From CAVQXR01 sp963717955 (lineage in GTDB: Bacteria > Actinomycetota > Thermoleophilia > Gaiellales > Gaiellaceae), in the NCBI GenBank assembly GCA_963717955.1, contig CAVQXR010000001.1, forward strand, positions 1,488,001-1,552,000: 64,000 bases of DNA, in the 5' to 3' direction. The notes below the pieces were generated by a model, which worked only from the letters and a program-made list of their open reading frames with translations, searched no databases and was not told the origin of the DNA. Shown in pieces: positions 51,258 through 59,832 of this stretch (position 1 is its first letter; each line of letters starts with the position of its first letter). The translations under genes and the position numbers were made by a program.

Positions 51258-52904
51258 TCAGGTCAGCTCGTGCAGCGCGGCGTGGATCCGCTCGAGCGCC
51301 TGCTGGAGCTCGACGGTCCGCGCCAGGTCCGCCGTTGCCAGCTGCTTTCGCAGGTAGCGCTCGCGCAGCCGGAGCAGCAGCTCACGGGCGGCGAGCTCGT
51401 CGATCGCCTCGCTCGCGGCGAGCGCGTCGAGCTCGGCCTCGAGCTTCGCCACCTCGTCGTCGGCGGCCCCGTTCTGGCCGACGAGGCGCGCGCGCATCCG
51501 GCGGTGGAGATCCGACTCGAAGTGCTCGGGCGCGAGCTCCGCGAGCACCCGTCCGAGCTCGGGGTGTGCGAGCACGCCGGCGAGTGCGCCGCGCTCGAGC
51601 CGATCCCGGGCCTCGAGCGCCTTGCGCGACACCGCGCCGGTCGTGCGGGAGGCGCGCGGCGCGAGGGCCGCCTGCAGGTCGCGCGGCAGGTCGAGACGGT
51701 CGGCCGCGTACTCGACCGCCTCCATCCACTCCGTGTTCTGGTCGAACCCCGACATCACGTCGCGGAGCCGCTGGAAGGCTGCTTCGCGGCTCGGCGCGCC
51801 GTCGATCTCGAGCTTGACGCGATGGCGCGGGTACGACTCGGCCCGGTCGAGGCACTCCGCGAACCCGTCCGCCGCGTCTGCAGGATCCGCTCCCGGCGGA
51901 AGCCCGACGATCCGCACCTCCTCGAACTGGCGGTAGGCGAGCTCCATGCCGCGCAGGGTGGCCGCCTCGCCGGCCCGGTCCGAGTCGAAGCAGAGGTAGA
52001 GCCGCGAGCAGAGCCGGCGCAGCTCGCGGAGCTGGCGCTCGGTCAGCGCCGTTCCCATGGCCGCGACGACGGTCGAGAGGCCGGCCCCGTGGAGCGCGAT
52101 CACGTCCGTGTAGCCCTCGACGACGATCGCTCGATCCTCCTTGGCGACGGACGTCCGCGCCCGGTCGAGCCCGTACACGATCGCGCTCTTCTGGAACAGC
52201 TCCGTCTCCTGCGTGTTGACGTACTTGCCCCGGATGGGGTCGTGGTCGGAGAGCCGGCGGGCGCCGAAGCCGAGCACCCGGCCGCGCGTGTCGGCGAGCG
52301 GGAAGATCAGGCGGGCGCCGAACGCGTCGTTGCCGCGACGGTTGACGAGGCCCGCCGCGGCGAGCTCCTCGCGCGTGTATCCCTTCTCCCGGGCCTTCCG
52401 CGGGACGATGTCAGCGCCCGGGGAGAGGCCGAGCCGGAACTCGCGGCAGACCCGATCCTCGAGGCCTCGACCCGCCAGGTAGTCGCGCACCGGCTCCCCC
52501 GCCGGCGACTCCCAGAGGTAGCGTTCGTAGAAGCGCGCCGTGTCCTCGAGCAGGGACAGCAGCCGCTCGCGGCGGCGGCGGTCGCCCTCGTCGCTGCGCG
52601 AGCCCTCCGTGTACTCGAGCTGAACGCGGTAGCGGTCGGCCAGCATCTCGACCGCCTGGACGAAGTCGAGCCCCTCCGTCTCCCGCACGAACGAGAACAC
52701 ATCGCCGCCCTTCTGGCAGCCGAAGCAGTAGAACGTCTTGCGCTCGGGGCTGACGGAGAAGCTCGGCGTCCGCTCGTCGTGGAACGGGCAGCGGCCCGTG
52801 TACCGCGAACCGACCTTGCGCAGCTGGACGCGGGCCCCCACGATCTCGACCATGTCCGCCGCGGCCCTGACCTCCTCGATCGAGGAGTCCCGGATCAGCG
52901 CCAT
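51258..52904 (-). CDS. dnaG: DNA primase
   Basis: 548 aa. CHC2 zinc finger Cys39-His42-Cys60-Cys63 (RCPFHDER, YCFGC), catalytic core with RLIFPLAD, TOPRIM domain (VVEGYTDVIAL, YLCFDSDRAG), and a C-terminal helicase-binding domain. Makes RNA primers at the fork. Shorter than many actinobacterial primases (600-640 aa). ATG at 52904 overlaps the dgt stop by 10 bp. Confidence 0.96.
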   Translation of the reverse strand: MALIRDSSIEEVRAAADMVEIVGARVQLRKVGSRYTGRCPFHDERTPSFSVSPERKTFYCFGCQKGGDVFSFVRETEGLDFVQAVEMLADRYRVQLEYTEGSRSDEGDRRRRERLLSLLEDTARFYERYLWESPAGEPVRDYLAGRGLEDRVCREFRLGLSPGADIVPRKAREKGYTREELAAAGLVNRRGNDAFGARLIFPLADTRGRVLGFGARRLSDHDPIRGKYVNTQETELFQKSAIVYGLDRARTSVAKEDRAIVVEGYTDVIALHGAGLSTVVAAMGTALTERQLRELRRLCSRLYLCFDSDRAGEAATLRGMELAYRQFEEVRIVGLPPGADPADAADGFAECLDRAESYPRHRVKLEIDGAPSREAAFQRLRDVMSGFDQNTEWMEAVEYAADRLDLPRDLQAALAPRASRTTGAVSRKALEARDRLERGALAGVLAHPELGRVLAELAPEHFESDLHRRMRARLVGQNGAADDEVAKLEAELDALAASEAIDELAARELLLRLRERYLRKQLATADLARTVELQQALERIHAALHELT

Positions 52905-53890
52905 GCGAGCGCGAAACGGTCGGTCATCCCGGCGACGTAATCGGTGATCCGCTGCGCGAGGTCGCCGGGGCGGTCGGGCGGCAGCTCGCCGGCGTGCCCG
53001 GCGTAGTGGTCGAAGATCCGCGCCACGGTCTCGGACGCGCGACGGCGGTCCGCTTCGGTCACGGGCCCGAGGTACACCCGCTCGAACATGAACGCGCGCA
53101 GCTCGAGCATCGCCGCTCCGATCTCCGGGCCTTGGACGATATCGCCGACCGGGTCGGAGCTCTCGACGAGATCGTGGACGAGCGTGTCGATCCGTGTCGA
53201 GCTGGTCGGCCCGAGCAGCTCGATCGGCCCTGCCGGGAGTTCGCCCGCAGACAGGATCCCGGCCCTCAGGGCATCGTCGATGTCGTGGTTGATGTAGGCG
53301 ACACGGTCGACGATCCGCACGATCTTCCCCTCGAGCGTCGCCGGCTCCCCGGGGCCGGTGTGGTGCAGGATCCCGTCTCGGACCTCCCAGGTGAGGTTGA
53401 GACCCGTCCCGTCCTTCTCCAGGACCTCGACGACGCGCAGCGAGTGCTCGTTGTGCCGGAAGTGACGGCCGAAGCGCGCCGAGAGCGCCGCGTCGAGCGC
53501 CTCCTCGCCGACATGCCCGAACGGTGGGTGGCCGAGATCGTGGCCGAGGGCGATCGCCTCGGTGAGATCCTCGTTCACGCGCAGCGCCCGGGCGACCACC
53601 CGGGCGATCCCGGCCGCCTCGAGGGTATGCGTCATCCGCGTGCGGAAGTGGTCCCCTCGCGGGGCGACGAAGACCTGGGTCTTCTGCTTCAGGCGGCGAA
53701 ACGCCTTGCAGTGCACGATCCGGTCTCGATCTCGCTGAAAGGGCGTCCGCAGACGGCAGTCGTCGTCGGGGGCGGCTCGCCCGCGGCTCTCGTACGAGCG
53801 CACGGCGCGCGGCGACAGGACGTCGTCCTCGAGCGCCCGGATCCGTGCCTCGAAGCCGTCCGCAACCCTGCCTGCGAGCTCGGGGGCCAT
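52895..53890 (-). CDS. dgt: dGTP triphosphohydrolase-like HD protein
   Basis: 331 aa. HD-domain motifs: FRRLKQKTQVFV, RTRMTHTLEAAGIARVVA, and LGHDLGHPPFGHVGEEAL; ARG-free nucleotide region typical of the broad actinobacterial dNTPases. Controls dNTP pools. Next to dnaG, as in mycobacteria. ATG at 53890 fits the family; the longer frame adds 13 unlikely residues. Confidence 0.92.
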   Translation of the reverse strand: MAPELAGRVADGFEARIRALEDDVLSPRAVRSYESRGRAAPDDDCRLRTPFQRDRDRIVHCKAFRRLKQKTQVFVAPRGDHFRTRMTHTLEAAGIARVVARALRVNEDLTEAIALGHDLGHPPFGHVGEEALDAALSARFGRHFRHNEHSLRVVEVLEKDGTGLNLTWEVRDGILHHTGPGEPATLEGKIVRIVDRVAYINHDIDDALRAGILSAGELPAGPIELLGPTSSTRIDTLVHDLVESSDPVGDIVQGPEIGAAMLELRAFMFERVYLGPVTEADRRRASETVARIFDHYAGHAGELPPDRPGDLAQRITDYVAGMTDRFALAWR

Positions 53891-53956
53891 CGCATCACTG
53901 AGCGTAGCGACTGGGCCGACCCGCGGCACCGCCCGGGCCGGACGGGTCAGAGGCCC

Positions 53957-54178
53957 CTAATGGGTGATTCCACGAGATCGCCGACGCTGGGGTGCCGGCT
54001 GGCTGCTCCGGGGCGTGACTCCAGGGCGCAGGCGAGGCTGGACGCCTCGGTAAGCCCTGGCGTCACGAAGCGCACGCTCTCCGTCGCAGCGTCGCAGCGC
54101 TGCGACGGAGAGCGGAAGCGGCCCGGACACGCCAGACGGCGCAGCCAGCCGCGCGAGATCGTGGAATCAATCATTTAG
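53957..54178. repeat. Palindromic element, long copy (222 bp)
   Basis: Read on the minus strand it opens directly at the SDR stop with TGATTCCACGATCTCGC-GCGGC, matching the opening of the 18258 copy, and closes with CGTCGGCGATCTCG-TGGAATCACCCATTA, matching that copy's right end. The middle is about 120 bp longer and holds a perfect inverted repeat at 54077-54090/54099-54112. Flanks are CTAA and TTAG. Confidence 0.75.
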
Positions 54179-54960
54179 ATGATGATGGGTACCGTGCCGC
54201 CGTCCGCGCTCCAGGCGGCGCCGGTGACGTAGCTCGCCCGGTCGGAGCAGAGGAACACGACGACGTTCGCGATCTCCTCGGGCTCGGCCAGCCGCCCGAG
54301 CGGGCGCCCCTTCCCGACGTCGGCGAGCACCTGGTCGCGGCTCTTGCCGGACTTCGCCGCGAGCTGGTCGGCGAGCCCTCCCTCGGCGATCCAGGCCGGC
54401 GAGCGCGTGGGCCCGGGACAGACCGCGTTGACGCAGATCCCGTCCGCGGCGGCGATGTCCGCGACGAGGCGGGAGAGGGAGAGCACCGCCGCCTTTGTCA
54501 CCGAGTAGTCAGGCATGCCGGTCGACGGCCTCTTGCCGGCGGTCGAGCTGACGTTCACGATCCGCCCCGATCGCCTCGCGCGCATGCCCGGCAGCACCGC
54601 CTGGATCGTGCGCACGTAGCTCATCACGTTCAACTGCCAGAGGGTCTCCCAGTCCTCGTCGGTCAGCGCGTCGAAGCCGCGCTGGAAGGCGGCGCCGACG
54701 TTGTTCACGAGCACGTCGACGGGGCCGAGGGAGCGCTCGACCTCCGCCACGAGCGAGGCCGGCGCCTCCGGCCTCCCGAGGTCGGCCCGGACGCCGAGCG
54801 CCGCGCCGGACTCCGCGCGCGCGGCCTCGACGCGCTCCGCGTCGCGACCGCAGACGGCGACCCTCGCGCCCTCGGCGGCGAGCAGCCGCGCCGTCTCGAG
54901 CCCGATTCCGGTCGTCGAGCCGGTGACGAGGCACACACGGTCGCGAAGTCCGAGGTCCAT
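54175..54960 (-). CDS. Short-chain dehydrogenase/reductase
   Basis: 261 aa classical SDR: cofactor motif TGSTTGIGLETA, NNVG, catalytic Ser in VNVSST, Tyr152-x3-Lys156 (YSVTK), and CPGPTRSPAW. Cofactor-binding Arg in CGRD suggests NADP. Substrate unknown. ATG at 54960 gives the family start; a frame from 54981 would overlap the divergent phosphatase promoter. Confidence 0.9.
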   Translation of the reverse strand: MDLGLRDRVCLVTGSTTGIGLETARLLAAEGARVAVCGRDAERVEAARAESGAALGVRADLGRPEAPASLVAEVERSLGPVDVLVNNVGAAFQRGFDALTDEDWETLWQLNVMSYVRTIQAVLPGMRARRSGRIVNVSSTAGKRPSTGMPDYSVTKAAVLSLSRLVADIAAADGICVNAVCPGPTRSPAWIAEGGLADQLAAKSGKSRDQVLADVGKGRPLGRLAEPEEIANVVVFLCSDRASYVTGAAWSADGGTVPIII

Positions 54961-54969
54961 GGCCGCGCG

Positions 54970-54975
54970 TACGAT
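54970..54975 (+). promoter_or_regulatory. -10 box of the histidine phosphatase gene (leaderless)
   Basis: TACGAT, seven bases before GTG 54983. Confidence 0.5.
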
Positions 54976-54982
54976 ATCCACC

Positions 54983-55561
54983 GTGACGACGATCCTGCTC
55001 GCCCGCCACGGCGAGAGCGACTGGAACGCCGAGCAGCGCTGGCAGGGTCATGCCGACCGTCCCCTGACGAGCCGGGGCCGTGCCCAGGCGGTCGAGCTGG
55101 CCGAGCGCCTCGACGCCGTCGAGCTCGCTGCCGTCTACTCGAGCGACCTCCGCCGCGCGTACGAGACCGCGCTCGCGGTCGCCGCGCGGCGCGGGCTCGC
55201 GGTCGTCCCGCGGCCGGACCTGCGCGAGGTGGACTGCGGCTCCTGGTCGGGGCAGCTCCATGCCGAGCTCGACCCGGCCGAGCTGGAGCGGTGGCGCGCC
55301 GGCGAGAAGCCGTGGCGGGGCGGTGAGAGCTACGAGGAGCTCGGGGCCAGGATCGTACGCGCGGTGCTCGAGGTTGCGGGCGAGCACCCGCGCATGCAGG
55401 CGCTCGTCGTCTCCCACGGCGCGGCGATCCGCGCGGTGCTCGCCGCCGCGGAGGGAGCCTCCCTCCACGAGTACCGGCGGACACATCCGACCGTCGTGAA
55501 CGGCGCCGTGGCCGCGGTCGTCGTCAGGCGCGGCCGGCTCCGGCCCGCCGAAGCGCCGTGA
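54983..55561 (+). CDS. Histidine phosphatase family protein (phosphoglycerate mutase-like)
   Basis: 192 aa. LLARHGESDWN phosphohistidine motif, YSSDLRRAYETA, Glu in DLREVDCGSWSG, and the second His in VVSHGAAIRAVL. The small size and lack of mutase insertions fit a phosphatase (CobC/GpmB-like) rather than glycolytic mutase. Confidence 0.88.
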   Translation: MTTILLARHGESDWNAEQRWQGHADRPLTSRGRAQAVELAERLDAVELAAVYSSDLRRAYETALAVAARRGLAVVPRPDLREVDCGSWSGQLHAELDPAELERWRAGEKPWRGGESYEELGARIVRAVLEVAGEHPRMQALVVSHGAAIRAVLAAAEGASLHEYRRTHPTVVNGAVAAVVVRRGRLRPAEAP

Positions 55562-55616
55562 GGGCCGGATCGCTCCGGCCCTCACCTCGTTCTACGGGTT
55601 CAGCGGCCGCCGGTGC

Positions 55617-56327
55617 TCAGGCGCTCGCGCCCTCCCCGGCGGGGGTGTCCGCCGGAGGCCCGTCCGGCACGCCGTCGTGGTGCATGCCGCCGTCGGGCCC
55701 CACTCCGTGCGGGCCCACGAGCGGACCGGGATGCGCGACCATGACCTCCACGGTCTCGCGGAGAGCCGCGAGGAGCTTGTCGGCCTCGTCCTGGGTCAGC
55801 CGCTCCGCCGCGACCGCTTCGTCGAGGCGCTCCTCGGCGTCGGCGAGGATCGCGTCGACGAGGCCCGCCGCCGTCTTGTCGTTCTGCTCCGCGAGCTCCG
55901 CCAGCGAAGCGCCGTCCTGCAGCGCCTCGAGGATCTCCGCCGGCTCGAGGCCGAGGAACTCCGATGTGGTCTCGATCGCGCCGTGTATCGGGCCGCCGCC
56001 GTGGTGTTCGACGTGATGGCGAAGCGGGCCCTCGCCCGACTCGATCCGCTGGCGCAGCTCGTCGGCCTGCTCGGGTGTGATCCGTCCGGCTGCCTCGAGC
56101 TCGTCGACGTGCGCCAGCGCAGCGTCCTGGTGCGCGCCGCGGAGCGCCTCCTCGAGCGCCTGCGGCTCGACGCCGAGCCGCTTCGCGGCATCCTCGATGA
56201 TCGCCTGGTGCTGCACCTCGGGGTCGGAGCCCCCGCCGGTGGTGGCCGCGATGCCGACGCCGGCGCTCACCCCGAGCGCCACGACGGCGACGAGCCCTGC
56301 GATGACCTTTCTCGATCCGAACCTCAC
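55617..56327 (-). CDS. Secreted or membrane-anchored acidic protein with repeated helical motif
   Basis: 236 aa from GTG 56327, four bases after AGGAG. N-terminal signal anchor (KVIAGLVAVVALGVSAGVGIA). The rest is helical with two related stretches (AAKRLGVEPQALEEALRGA and SEFLGLEPAEILEALQDGAS) and pieces AGRITPEQADELRQRI and AERLTQDEADKLLAAL; the tail is His/Gly/Pro-rich. Similar repeat proteins occur beside MprAB-like systems in actinobacteria. It follows the kinase by 66 bp on the same strand and may be its target or sensor partner. Confidence 0.75.
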   Translation of the reverse strand: MRFGSRKVIAGLVAVVALGVSAGVGIAATTGGGSDPEVQHQAIIEDAAKRLGVEPQALEEALRGAHQDAALAHVDELEAAGRITPEQADELRQRIESGEGPLRHHVEHHGGGPIHGAIETTSEFLGLEPAEILEALQDGASLAELAEQNDKTAAGLVDAILADAEERLDEAVAAERLTQDEADKLLAALRETVEVMVAHPGPLVGPHGVGPDGGMHHDGVPDGPPADTPAGEGASA

Positions 56328-56393
56328 GGTACTCCTCTCGTCGTTCACGCTCCCCATCTCAGCAGCGGAACCTGAACCGCACCTGAGAGGGCG

Positions 56394-57776
56394 CTAAGAG
56401 CTCGTCGCCTCGATCGACTCAGGTACGAGCCCGAGGACGAGGATCGCGCCGCCGGCCTCGGCGTTCGACGCGGCCGCGTGCCCGCCGTGCGCCTCGGCGA
56501 CCTGCTTGACGATGGCGAGCCCGAGCCCCGACCCGGGGGTGCTCCGGGCTGCCGCCGCCCGGTAGAAGCGGTCGAAGACGTGCGGGAGGTCGGCCGGATC
56601 GATCCCGGGGCCGTGATCGCGAACGGTCACCTCTCCGTCCGCGACCCCGACCTCGACGACCGCCCCTTCCGGGCTCCACTTCGCGGCGTTGTCGAGCAGG
56701 TTCGTCACCGCCCGGTCGATGCGCGCGGGCGTCCCGCGGACCACCGACGGCGTCAGGGACATCTCGAACCGGACCGCCGGGCGGTGGAGGCGCGCGCGGT
56801 CGACGGCGGCCGCGACGAGCTCGTCCAGGCGCACGTCGTCGAGCACGGCGTCCGGCTCGGCTCCCCGGGCGAGCTCGACGACGTCGTCGACGAGCACCGT
56901 CAGCTCCTCGAGCTGCAGCGTGACGTCGGCGATCAGCCGGTGCTCGTCCTCCGCCGCCAGCCGTTCGCGCCGGGCGAGCACCTCGATGTTCGTGCGCAGG
57001 CTCGTCAGCGGCGTGCGCAGCTCGTGCGAGGCATCGGCGACCAGCTGGCGCTGCTCCTCGACCGAACGCTCGAGCGAGGCCTGGGCGCCGGCGAGGGCGC
57101 CGAGCATCTCGTTGAAGCGCAGGCCGAGACGGCCGATCTCGTCGTCGCTCTCGACCTCGATCCGGCGCGAGAGGTCACCCGTGCGCCCGACCTCCTCGAC
57201 GGTCTCGGAAAGGCGCTCGACCGGGACGAGCGACGCGCGCGCGACGACCCGGCCGAGCAGCGCGGCGAGCGCGACCGAGCCGAGCGTGACGAGCACGAGG
57301 ATCCGGCGGAGGCGGCGGAGCGCCTCGTCCACGTCGTCGAGCGGCCGCGCGAGCTGCAGCAGGCCGTCGCGCACGGGGACCGCGAGCACTCTCAGGTGGA
57401 CGCCCTCGACGTCGACGTCCGAAAAGGTCGGGCCCCGGGCGCCGGCGAGGATCTCGCGCTCCGTCTCGCCGACGGGCAGCTCGAGCTCCTGCCGTGGGTC
57501 GTCGATCACGCGGCCGTCGCGGAGCACGAGCTGGAACGAGGTGCCGAGAAGGGCCGGCACGAGCGCCCCGCCGAGCGGCAGGCGCCGGTCGTTCGGAAGG
57601 CGCTCGATCAGCTCGGCGCGCTGGCGCAGCCCGTCGTCGACCTGGTCGTAGAGCTCGTGGCGGGCGACCAGGTACGTGACGAGGGAGACCACGATGGCGG
57701 TGATCGCGACAGCTGCCGCCGCGACGAGCGAGAGCCGGTTCCGCAGGCTCATTCGCCGCAGGGACGGCGCCCTCAT
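56394..57776 (-). CDS. Sensor histidine kinase (MprB-like)
   Basis: 460 aa: first membrane helix LSLVAAAAVAITAIVVSLVTYLVA split by the family's short loop, an extracytoplasmic sensor of about 110 residues, second helix ILVLVTLGSVALAALLG, HAMP, then the H box DASHELRTPLTSL, N box NLLDNAAKWS, G boxes DHGPGIDP and GSGLGLAIVKQ. Phosphorylates the regulator encoded just upstream. ATG at 57776 overlaps that gene's stop (ATGA). Confidence 0.93.
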   Translation of the reverse strand: MRAPSLRRMSLRNRLSLVAAAAVAITAIVVSLVTYLVARHELYDQVDDGLRQRAELIERLPNDRRLPLGGALVPALLGTSFQLVLRDGRVIDDPRQELELPVGETEREILAGARGPTFSDVDVEGVHLRVLAVPVRDGLLQLARPLDDVDEALRRLRRILVLVTLGSVALAALLGRVVARASLVPVERLSETVEEVGRTGDLSRRIEVESDDEIGRLGLRFNEMLGALAGAQASLERSVEEQRQLVADASHELRTPLTSLRTNIEVLARRERLAAEDEHRLIADVTLQLEELTVLVDDVVELARGAEPDAVLDDVRLDELVAAAVDRARLHRPAVRFEMSLTPSVVRGTPARIDRAVTNLLDNAAKWSPEGAVVEVGVADGEVTVRDHGPGIDPADLPHVFDRFYRAAAARSTPGSGLGLAIVKQVAEAHGGHAAASNAEAGGAILVLGLVPESIEATSS

Positions 57777-58444
57777 CGCTGGCGGAGAACGTAGCCCACG
57801 CCCCGCACCGTGTGGATCAGGCGCTGCTCTCCACCGGCTTCGGTCTTGCGGCGCAGGTAGCCGATGTAGACCTCGAGCGAGTTCGAGGACGGGCCGAAAT
57901 CGTAGTCCCAGACCCGGTCGAAGATCAGCGAGCGTGTGAGCACCTGGCCGGGGTTGCGCAGGAACAGCTCGAGGAGCTGGAACTCGGTGCGCGTCAGCTC
58001 GAGCTCCCGGCCGTCCCGGTGGACCGTGTACGCGCCCGGGTCGAGCACGAGGCCGCCGTACTGCAGGACCGCGCCACGCTCGCCCACGGTGCGGCGGAGC
58101 AGCGCTCGGATCCGCGCGAGCAGCTCCTCGAGCGCGAACGGCTTGGCCAGGTAGTCGTCGGCGCCCGCGTCGAGCCCGGCGACACGGTCGCCCACGCCCA
58201 CCCTGGCGGTGAGCATGAGCACCGGCGTCCGGTCGGCTCGGGCCCGCATGAGCCTGCACGTCTCGAGCCCGTCTATCCCAGGCATCAGCACGTCGAGGAT
58301 CACGCAGTCGACCGCGGACTCCGCGAGCACGGTGAGGGCTGCCGGCCCGTCCGCGGCCAGCGCGACGTCGTAGCCCTCGAGGCGCAGCGCCCGCTCGAGA
58401 GCCTCCCGCACGGCGGGCTCGTCGTCGACGACAAGGATGAGCAC
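57773..58444 (-). CDS. OmpR-family response regulator (MprA-like)
   Basis: 223 aa: receiver with Asp7/Asp8, phospho-acceptor Asp51 (LDVLMPGIDG), Thr in LMLTARV and Lys in YLAKPF; winged helix with LTRTEFQLLELFLRNPGQVLTR and a C-terminal VRGVGYVLR. GTG at 58444 gives the standard start (VLILVVDDEP). First gene of the regulator-kinase-secreted protein unit. Confidence 0.94.
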   Translation of the reverse strand: MLILVVDDEPAVREALERALRLEGYDVALAADGPAALTVLAESAVDCVILDVLMPGIDGLETCRLMRARADRTPVLMLTARVGVGDRVAGLDAGADDYLAKPFALEELLARIRALLRRTVGERGAVLQYGGLVLDPGAYTVHRDGRELELTRTEFQLLELFLRNPGQVLTRSLIFDRVWDYDFGPSSNSLEVYIGYLRRKTEAGGEQRLIHTVRGVGYVLRQR

Positions 58445-58545
58445 GCACGAAGTCTGCCTCCCGAGGCTGAAGGAACGCTGAGATTCTCGTCTCGCGTGTC
58501 GCAGTCTCGTCGCGGCCGGCACCGGGCGCGGCGGTCGGAGAGGGG

Positions 58546-58551
58546 TACACT
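58546..58551 (+). promoter_or_regulatory. -10 box of the gene at 58558 (leaderless)
   Basis: TACACT, six bases before GTG. Confidence 0.55.
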
Positions 58552-58557
58552 CCGCCC

Positions 58558-58827
58558 GTGGAGGACTACACGAACAAGTACAAGGGCGAGCCCGTCGAGG
58601 TCGCCCTGTTCGGCGGCGAGTACCAGGAGGGCGTGCTGACCGCCTACTGCCTCCTCGAGGAGGTCCCGCACATCGAGCTCAACGGGCACATCCTGATCCC
58701 GCTCCAGAACGTCGCCTCGCTCCACTGCACGAGCCGCTGCGACGCGCCCGAGCCCGACTGGCCGCCGCGCGGTCTCAGCGAGGAGGACTGGCGCGAGCGC
58801 AGCGACGACGAGGACGACGAGCGCTGA
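58558..58827 (+). CDS. Small acidic hypothetical protein
   Basis: 89 aa. YTNKYKGEPVEVALFGGEYQ and HIELNGHILIPLQNVASLH look like an Sm- or PRC-like small barrel; the last 30 residues are acidic and Trp-rich (WPPRGLSEEDWRERSDDEDDE). GTG at 58558 with leaderless spacing. No family recognised. Confidence 0.65.
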   Translation: MEDYTNKYKGEPVEVALFGGEYQEGVLTAYCLLEEVPHIELNGHILIPLQNVASLHCTSRCDAPEPDWPPRGLSEEDWRERSDDEDDER

Positions 58828-58878
58828 GCCTGGATCCACCGACCTGCGCGGGCGCACGCATTGCGATGGATCCAGGCT
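58827..58878. repeat. Perfect 12-bp inverted repeat between two genes
   Basis: AGCCTGGATCCA (58827-58838) and TGGATCCAGGCT (58867-58878) with a 28-bp spacer that itself holds GCGCGGGCGC. The left arm touches the stop codon at 58825-58827 and the right arm ends 6 bp before the M48 gene, so in mRNA it could mask the start region or end transcription. Confidence 0.6.
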
Positions 58879-58884
58879 GAGGCG

Positions 58885-59727
58885 ATGCGTCCGGGGCTGC
58901 ATGCGGCCCGGAACCGGCTCAAGGCCTTCCTGCTCCTCGGTGGGCTGGTCGGAGCGCTGGGCGCGATCGGATGGTGGATCGGGGACGTGCGCCTTGCGAG
59001 CGTGTTCGCGGGCGCCGGCCTCGCGATGACGGCCACGATCGTCCTCGCCGGACCGCGCGCGCTGCTCGCCTCGCTCGGCGCGCGGGAGCTGACGCTCGCG
59101 GAGGCGCCGCTCGCCCACTCGACGGTCGAGCGCCTCGCCGTCACCGCCGGCGTCTCGCGCCCGAGGCTCCACGTTCTCGACGACGGCTTCCCCCGCTCGT
59201 TGTCGGTCAGCCGCGGGATCGGCGACACCGAGATCGTGCTCAGCCGCGGGCTGCTCGCGATGTCCCCGCCGGAGGAGCTCGAAGGGATCCTCGCCCACGA
59301 GGTGGCGCATGCGCGGCTCGGGGACACCATCGTACAGACACCGGTCGCCCTGCTCGCGCTGTGGCTGCTCGAAGCGAGCCGTCTCGGCTGGTTCCTGCAA
59401 CGGGCGCTCCTGGCCGTCCTCGCCCCGCTCGCGGCGAGCCTCGTGCACGCGATGCTCTCGCCGAAGCGGGAGTTCGCCGCCGATGCGGCCGCGGCGGAGC
59501 TGTGCGGGTCGCCGCACGGGCTGGCCGACGCGCTGATGCGCCTCGAGCAGGCGATGGAGCTCGTGGAGTTCCGCGGCAGCCCGGCCACCGAGCCGCTCTA
59601 CCTCGCAAACCCGTTCGGCAGCGACCGCCTTCCGGCGCTCTTCGACACGCACCCGCCGACCGCCGAGCGTGTCCGGCGCCTGCGGAGCCTCGACCCGGAC
59701 TGGCACGAGGCCCGGGAAGCCGCCTGA
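58885..59727 (+). CDS. M48-family membrane zinc protease (HtpX/BlaR-like)
   Basis: 280 aa: two membrane helices at the N-terminus (LKAFLLLGGLVGALGAIGWWIG; VFAGAGLAMTATIVLAG), zinc motif HEVAH at 138-142, a further hydrophobic pair (PVALLALWLLEAS; LLAVLAPLAASLVHAM), third ligand in REFAADAAAAEL, and THPPTAERVRRL at the end. Quality control of membrane proteins in the family. ATG at 58885 with GAGG upstream; the frame opening at 58861 starts inside the inverted repeat. Confidence 0.88.
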   Translation: MRPGLHAARNRLKAFLLLGGLVGALGAIGWWIGDVRLASVFAGAGLAMTATIVLAGPRALLASLGARELTLAEAPLAHSTVERLAVTAGVSRPRLHVLDDGFPRSLSVSRGIGDTEIVLSRGLLAMSPPEELEGILAHEVAHARLGDTIVQTPVALLALWLLEASRLGWFLQRALLAVLAPLAASLVHAMLSPKREFAADAAAAELCGSPHGLADALMRLEQAMELVEFRGSPATEPLYLANPFGSDRLPALFDTHPPTAERVRRLRSLDPDWHEAREAA

Positions 59728-59832
59728 CGGGCCGATCGGCGTTCGCCGACTCGGGCCGGCAGCACCGGGCCCGCAGAGCTCCCACGGAGCCGATCGATTC
59801 CCGGGGCAGGAAGCCGGCGGCCGTCTACGCGC

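Noticed and set aside
58300..59706. Minus-strand frame of 468 codons opposite the M48 gene
   Set aside because: The plus-strand genes have clear domain motifs (HEVAH); the minus translation is a low-complexity shadow.
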